Assembly: GCA_021234155.1 (NCBI GenBank)
Contig: JAJEKV010000414.1
Location: forward strand, 62,001 to 126,000
From: Isoetes taiwanensis
Lineage: Eukaryota > Streptophyta > Lycopodiopsida > Isoetales > Isoetaceae
Reading direction: 5' to 3'
DNA length: 64,000 nucleotides
Made by a program: the position numbers and the translations under genes. Below are positions 60,363 through 64,000 of this stretch, one piece after another. Under the pieces are notes generated by a model. It saw only the letters and a list, made by a program, of their open reading frames with translations. It had not been told where the DNA came from and searched no databases. The stretch's first letter is position 1; the number at the start of each line of letters is the position of its first letter.

Positions 60363-62127
60363 AATGTCTTTGATAATCATCCGAAGCACAAATTCCATGA
60401 GCACTAGGGATCATGAATGCCTTTATCATCTTAAACGGTAGTATTGCAAATTAGTTTATATCTAACTATCTAGGCAAATATACTGAAGGCAACATGACAA
60501 GATGTTTAATCAAGTTAAAGAGCAGAAAGCTTTCGGTGTCATACCGCAAATGTCAAGTGTTTTTGCAACATATAATGCTTGTATTCTTGTTGATGGCTTT
60601 TCTACTAATACATTGTCAATGTATCTCAAGATCCTTCCCAACTCTATCCGCAAATCGACAAAACTTTGCTCCTTAAGCCAAGTAAGAATTCATGCATATA
60701 AAATAAGGTGCTAACGTACTGTGGGGTTGCTTTTGCAACTGAATCTTAGATGGAGTGTAGTAGCCTGGCTAAGCTTTCGTGGAAGATGCTTTAGTTTGGC
60801 ACTTAGGATGCAAGAATTTGATGCTTTAAAGGGTAACGGTCTGTACATCTAGTGTTTTGAGTGCGTGTATTAGTACGTGGGTGGAGGTTGGTAATGAATA
60901 TAGTAGTGGTGATCTTTGAAGTTGGATATAGCATCATAGGCAACAAAACTGTAAGAGAAACTAATGAATTACTATGTAGTTTGAAATTAGAGAAAATACT
61001 GAGTTACCCTGTCATTTGACAAGTTGAAGTTGGAAATGTTTTATGGTGTTGTATTAAGCGATAGACATTCATATGCTCCTAGTGGGATTGCCTTCTCCTA
61101 ATTTTTAGTTGCATTTTCAATGTATTTCTTTTGTAGTTGATTACACATATATATCGACAAATCTTACGTATGCTCCATGCATAGATTGGGATCTTTGTTC
61201 TTGTTTCCTCTATGTGATTCTCATGCTACTAGTGTGAATCCGTTATAAGGAACGTATGCAAATTATAAATGTAAATCATAAGAACAAAACATTGCATGCT
61301 AATCATATTTGATGTCCTATACTTCAGACTACTCCTAGAAATGTAATGCATAACAACAATAACAATATCAAATATATTTGATATATCATACGCTGAACTG
61401 GATGGAAATCATCCGCTTTGGGGGCGGAAACGGCTTAACAAGGTCAACATAATGCTCGTTTCTAATTTCGTTCTACACATTTTTACATTCATTTGGTTCT
61501 TAGGTGGTTCTATAAACAAACAATTTCATAAACCAACCTTGCAACATCAAAATGCAACAAGGTAACCCAGGCATCACTTGTCAGATGACACGTGTTATCT
61601 AGAAACTTCTGAACCCATGCTAGGAGCTGCTTGTTGAACAGCTCCAAATATCAAGATAACTAGTTAAATCATGGATTTTAAGGGGTCTTAACAAATCCTA
61701 AGAGCTATATTATCACATAGATGAACCATTAGAGAGTCATGCATATTATTCAAAACCATAGCCCAATATGTATCAGATTACTCCTGCAAAGCAACAATTA
61801 TACAGCCTACAAAAGCCATATTACCAAAGCAATAGTTGTGCATGCTGCAAAAGCCCTATTACCAAGATAGAATTGCAATTATGCAGATAAGAATACCTGT
61901 AGCTAAAATCTCATAATATATTAGTTTTCATATCGCGGTTCATAGAGAAACAAGGCGCACAAATTGATTTTATACTAATCACATTCATTAACCTCTTTAT
62001 ATCTACAATGAATTGAACAAAATTCTTGGTATTATACACCTCATTGTAGTAGCTTGTACATTATTTACATTCTTCCTGCAGGGCACATAGTGCAAAATAT
62101 GTTTAACTCTCTATCTCTTTAAGTCTC
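60363..62127. other. No gene recognised
   Basis: AT-rich sequence. Short frames at 60018-60239 and 60502-60714 have no recognisable family. Confidence 0.35.
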
Positions 62128-62909
62128 CTAATTTGGCCGCATCTTGAATATAAACTGAAATATAGTTGATTTTTCAAGCTGATTCCGTCTATCACTGTCA
62201 TTCTTTGGAAGCATCCTTAAGATCTCCAATTCTTTGGCTTTGGGTACCTGTGCTCTACCCTTACTGGAGTCATCTAGGTCTCCTTTTTCTAGCAGACTCA
62301 CATTTCTCCTTTTTATGTTTTTTATCTTTGTGTTTCTCATCCTTGATCCTCTAGTTTTCTCTTTTCCTCCTTACTTGAATGAGATTCATCTTGAATAAGA
62401 CAGTCACCTTCAGCAATTTTGTTTTCATTCTCCTTCCTTTCCCTCTTTTCCTTCTTAGAGGAATAGGGTTCATCTTGAACATCAACTTGATTTAAAATTG
62501 CTATAGTATCATCGCCTAGAAATTTACCTTTAAATTGTTTCTTTGTACCTTTTCTCTCACTTTGTGGGGTTACTATTGTGCCCAACTCAAGAGCCCCATC
62601 TTTAAGAATTTCACTCTGAGCATTAGTCCATAAGAGATTCCAAGGCTGCAATCCATACCTTCCAAGAACCAACTTTTCATATCCTTAAAGGACCAAAGCA
62701 TCTTCTCAAACGCCTCATGGCAAAAACAAGTTGGCTTTCAAAACATGAAGATTGTAAAACTTTAGCCCAAAAATTGTTCCTCGTACCATAGGCAGTGCTT
62801 CTAAAAATTTCTGACCAAGTTGGCTCAATGAGAATTTGTAGCTCCTTGTGATTATATTATTGTAGATGGGCATAAGCCTGCATATAATGCCACCCACTTT
62901 CTTTAACAT
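62128..62909 (-). pseudogene. Unrecognised minus-strand gene with Lys/Glu-rich region, frame-broken
   Basis: From high to low coordinates the minus strand reads MPIYNNIITRSYKFSLSQLG...GTIFGLKFYNLHVLKANLFL (62909-62715), then RYGLQPWNLLWTNAQSEILK and a Lys/Glu-rich stretch with repeated DE..SSK.EKR (62672-62337), then KELEILRMLPKNDSDRRNQL (62340-62128). The pieces are in different frames with stops between them, which suggests a decayed gene or unrecognised introns. I do not recognise the family. Confidence 0.4.
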
Positions 62910-64000
62910 CTTGCAAATGAACGTAGGATGGCACTTAAAATTTACTTATTATATTGCACGAAATGATCTACTTGCTTCAACATCTTGGGAGGTTTTGCAA
63001 TGTTTGCCAAATATAAAAGACCATTAAATAAAACATGTTTTGCATAAGGAGTAAAGAATCAGGTTATAGACACAGCAAAAACAAGGATATATTGTTGAAA
63101 TGGTTGTCTACCCTACTCTGACCTAAGTTTCAAAATGCGAATGTATTGATAAGGGCGTAAATATCGGGTTCCACAATCAAAGCTAGTCAAATGCATACGC
63201 TGGACCATTTTCTAAAATCATTTGAGAGCCTCGTGATCCCACAGCTCTTTACAAAGGGAAAAGTTATATAATACCGGAACAATGCATAACACAAATCTCA
63301 GAAAATTGTTTGTTGGAACTACATCGCACAACATAAAATTGGATATGATTATTATTTATCTATATATGACTATAACTCATCCAATATAGACCCACCTGAT
63401 CCCGAATTCAAGATTTCAATCGATCGGATGACTGAAGCTAGCCAATGTGCATCAGAAAAACAATTCCCACTGTTATCATTATGCTGCCACCATAAAAAAT
63501 GTCATAAGATAAACAGACTTTGTAAGAGTTTCTGAATTTTCTTATATATATATTCAGATATATTACTGGAGCCTGAATTTTTTTGCCTAAAGTCAGGCTT
63601 TTATGGAAGGCATAGTTTCTTTAAGCTGGAATTTCGCTTTGAAATTTCCGGTGATGTGGTGGGCTTAAAAAACATCAATTAAAGGAAAGTGGCCTCACAC
63701 GCCAACTAGAAATTTCGTTTAAATTTCTAGATCGTGAGAGGCCGATGAAGAAATTTTAATCAGATTGAAATTATGTCGACGTGTCAGCTGACGTGGCAGA
63801 AATATAAAAAAGAATCGGGACATTTTATCAACCTTTTGCTTGCGTTTTCTCTGATTCGGCATGCAGCCAGAGGTCTTGCCAAAGATTTACTTGATTTTTC
63901 TGCTAGATTATGGTCGGATCTGCCTCTTTCATACTGAATGCCTTGGAACGCCACTGTTTCTTCGTGACTTTGGGCATTTGCAAGTTTTTAGTAGCTTTAC
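62910..64000. other. No gene recognised; small perfect inverted repeat at 63703-63731
   Basis: CTAGAAATTT and AAATTTCTAG flank a short loop at about 63705-63730. ACGTGTCAGCTGACGTGGCA at 63779-63798 has ACGT/CACGTG-like core elements common in plant promoters, so this may be upstream of a gene starting beyond the window. Confidence 0.4.

Overview
This window looks like nuclear DNA of a flowering plant. It is AT-rich, has short GT-AG introns, carries genes found only in photosynthetic eukaryotes, and is crowded with plant-type transposable elements and decayed gene copies. The exact lineage cannot be fixed from the sequence alone. No rRNA gene, intact tRNA, CRISPR array or bacterial operon was seen.

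Two host genes keep a complete exon series. At 9231-11881 (+) there is a ten-exon homologue of TGD3, the chloroplast ABC ATPase for lipid import. At 55994-58931 (+) there is a twelve-exon leucine-rich-repeat receptor-like pseudokinase of the Arabidopsis At1g63430/At5g41180 type. Both keep their splice sites and family length but carry indels of 1 to 5 bases, including an exact 5-base duplication inside the TGD3 Walker A motif. They are either young pseudogenes or hold uncorrected assembly errors.

The centre is a nested mobile-element landscape. A CACTA-type element of about 9 kb (17834-26800) has CACTACCACCCCAA termini, subterminal repeats and a CAT target duplication. It interrupts a PPR gene remnant whose two halves lie at 17345-17833 and 26801-26920. 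Inside it I find no transposase. It carries an isolated first exon of a PsbQ-like photosystem II gene, a second coding-like fragment, a nested foldback MITE, and three blocks of a 19-bp minisatellite. A second PPR remnant (31235-33790, minus) is split by a 1.5 kb insertion with TG...CA-type ends, probably a solo LTR.

The remainder is remnants: a Helitron-type helicase C-terminus (7540-8146), a duplicated tRNA-like SINE head (8497-8720), a LINE reverse-transcriptase tail (15640-15915), a ULP1-like C48 protease gene (34368-38095), a DDE-like transposase gene (43050-46040, minus), a broken STE20/BLUS1-like kinase (50090-50900), a hAT transposase C-terminus (53530-54090), MITEs near 47 and 51 kb, and many local duplications. 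The genes do not form a pathway. What links the window is repeated insertion, gene-fragment capture and decay between two host genes.
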